Shown in pieces: positions 63,784-64,000 of a stretch of 64,000 bases of DNA. Made by a program: the position numbers and the translations under genes. Under the pieces are notes generated by a model, which was given only the letters and a program-made list of their open reading frames with translations, had not been told where the DNA came from and did no database searches. Each line of letters opens with the position of its first letter. Position 1 is the stretch's first letter. Source of the DNA: Candidatus Altimarinota bacterium (GTDB lineage: Bacteria; Patescibacteriota; Gracilibacteria; BD1-5; UBA6164); NCBI GenBank assembly GCA_020631485.1, contig JAHDHC010000001.1, positions 60,915 through 124,914 of the forward strand. The letters are read 5' to 3'.

Positions 63784-64000
63784 TTATAAAAATTTTTCAA
63801 AATATATTTGTTTCATATCATTTTTTTGAAACTCTTTTTGCAGATTTTCAATCAGTCATGGGCTTCAGCACACATATATTTCATCTCCGAAAGAGTACTC
63901 TATATTTTTATACTGTATTCTTCCATACTCACATCAATTTATCTCTTCTTGTGAGAGATATATGTGTACCTGTAAATTTGGAATATTCTGTAATTTCTCA
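63784..64000 (-). CDS. Partial flavodoxin/ferredoxin-NADP-reductase-like C-terminus
   Basis: The 71 C-terminal residues are inside the window (the gene extends past the edge). DEIYVCGSPGLIENLQKEFQKN and IYFEKF match the NAD(P)-binding end of ferredoxin-NADP-reductase-type proteins (VYVCGPxxMI..., ...E.F). The upstream part (HIYLSQEEINGCEYGRI) is unusual. The region between it and the lipoprotein gene (63678-63783) is non-coding. Confidence 0.55.

Overview
The window is AT-rich, and almost every long reading frame is broken by in-frame TGA at positions where the protein family has glycine. Examples are the zinc motif HEIGH of the M48 protease, the GYGD filter of a potassium channel, the Walker A loop of an ABC transporter and the DTPE region of a nuclease. 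Read with TGA as glycine and only TAA and TAG as stops (translation table 25), the sequence resolves into about 65 tightly packed genes. That code is known from Absconditabacteria (SR1) and Gracilibacteria (BD1-5), so the window is probably a chromosomal piece of one of these small-genome, host-associated CPR bacteria. Neither can be chosen over the other from this window. All coordinates below use table 25.

Layout. 0-1.1 kb: end of an unknown gene, a small protein with an SSB-like acidic tip, and tRNA-Leu and tRNA-Phe. 1.2-10.5 kb: [2Fe-2S] ferredoxin, cysS, a flavoprotein disulfide reductase fused to a VTT membrane domain, a small repeat protein, an ABC exporter, a CYTH enzyme, trmB and an M48 protease. 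10.5-21.5 kb: voltage-gated K+ channel, a frameshifted LOG gene, metG, a PG-binding membrane protein, then a tight run tmk-nudix-thyA-orphans-glutaredoxin-U32-like-amidase. 21.6-32.7 kb (minus strand): an exported protein, a 1576-residue surface protein with PKD-like repeats, a lamin-tail domain and a staphylococcal-type nuclease, then tatD, an exported protein, uvrC, a PH-domain protein, a phospholipase-A2-like protein and xth. 32.8-43.7 kb: grpE, two 3D-domain/PG-binding exported proteins, a structured RNA and an odd tRNA, tpx, a HicA-like pair, dCMP deaminase, an M20 peptidase, a REP-associated transposase with its REPs, glyS and a membrane protein. 43.8-51.2 kb: SulP permease, GHKL-like protein, an RNase HII-QueH fusion, an EamA transporter with a duplicated tail, and a PP2C-like membrane protein. 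51.2-60.2 kb (minus strand): a compact two-component, TPR, MoxR, DUF58, BatD, BatA, BatB cluster followed by a coiled-coil protein. 60.4-64 kb: tRNA-Lys and a Met/His-rich set (DUF305 protein, broken membrane protein, Met/His-rich lipoprotein), an RRM protein and the end of a ferredoxin-NADP-reductase-like gene.

The most unusual signals are a family of palindromic elements inserted in frame inside conserved enzymes (cysS twice, the reductase, trmB, and both halves of rnhB-queH), a RAYT transposase whose own gene contains a REP copy, gene fusions (RNase HII-QueH, reductase-VTT, K+ channel-zinc ribbon), a tRNA with an extra hairpin in the anticodon loop next to an unidentified structured RNA, and the giant surface nuclease. 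Many exported wall-active and surface proteins (amidase, 3D/PG-binding proteins, nuclease, PLA2-like protein, M48) fit a cell that lives on, and scavenges nucleotides from, other cells; that lifestyle is inference.
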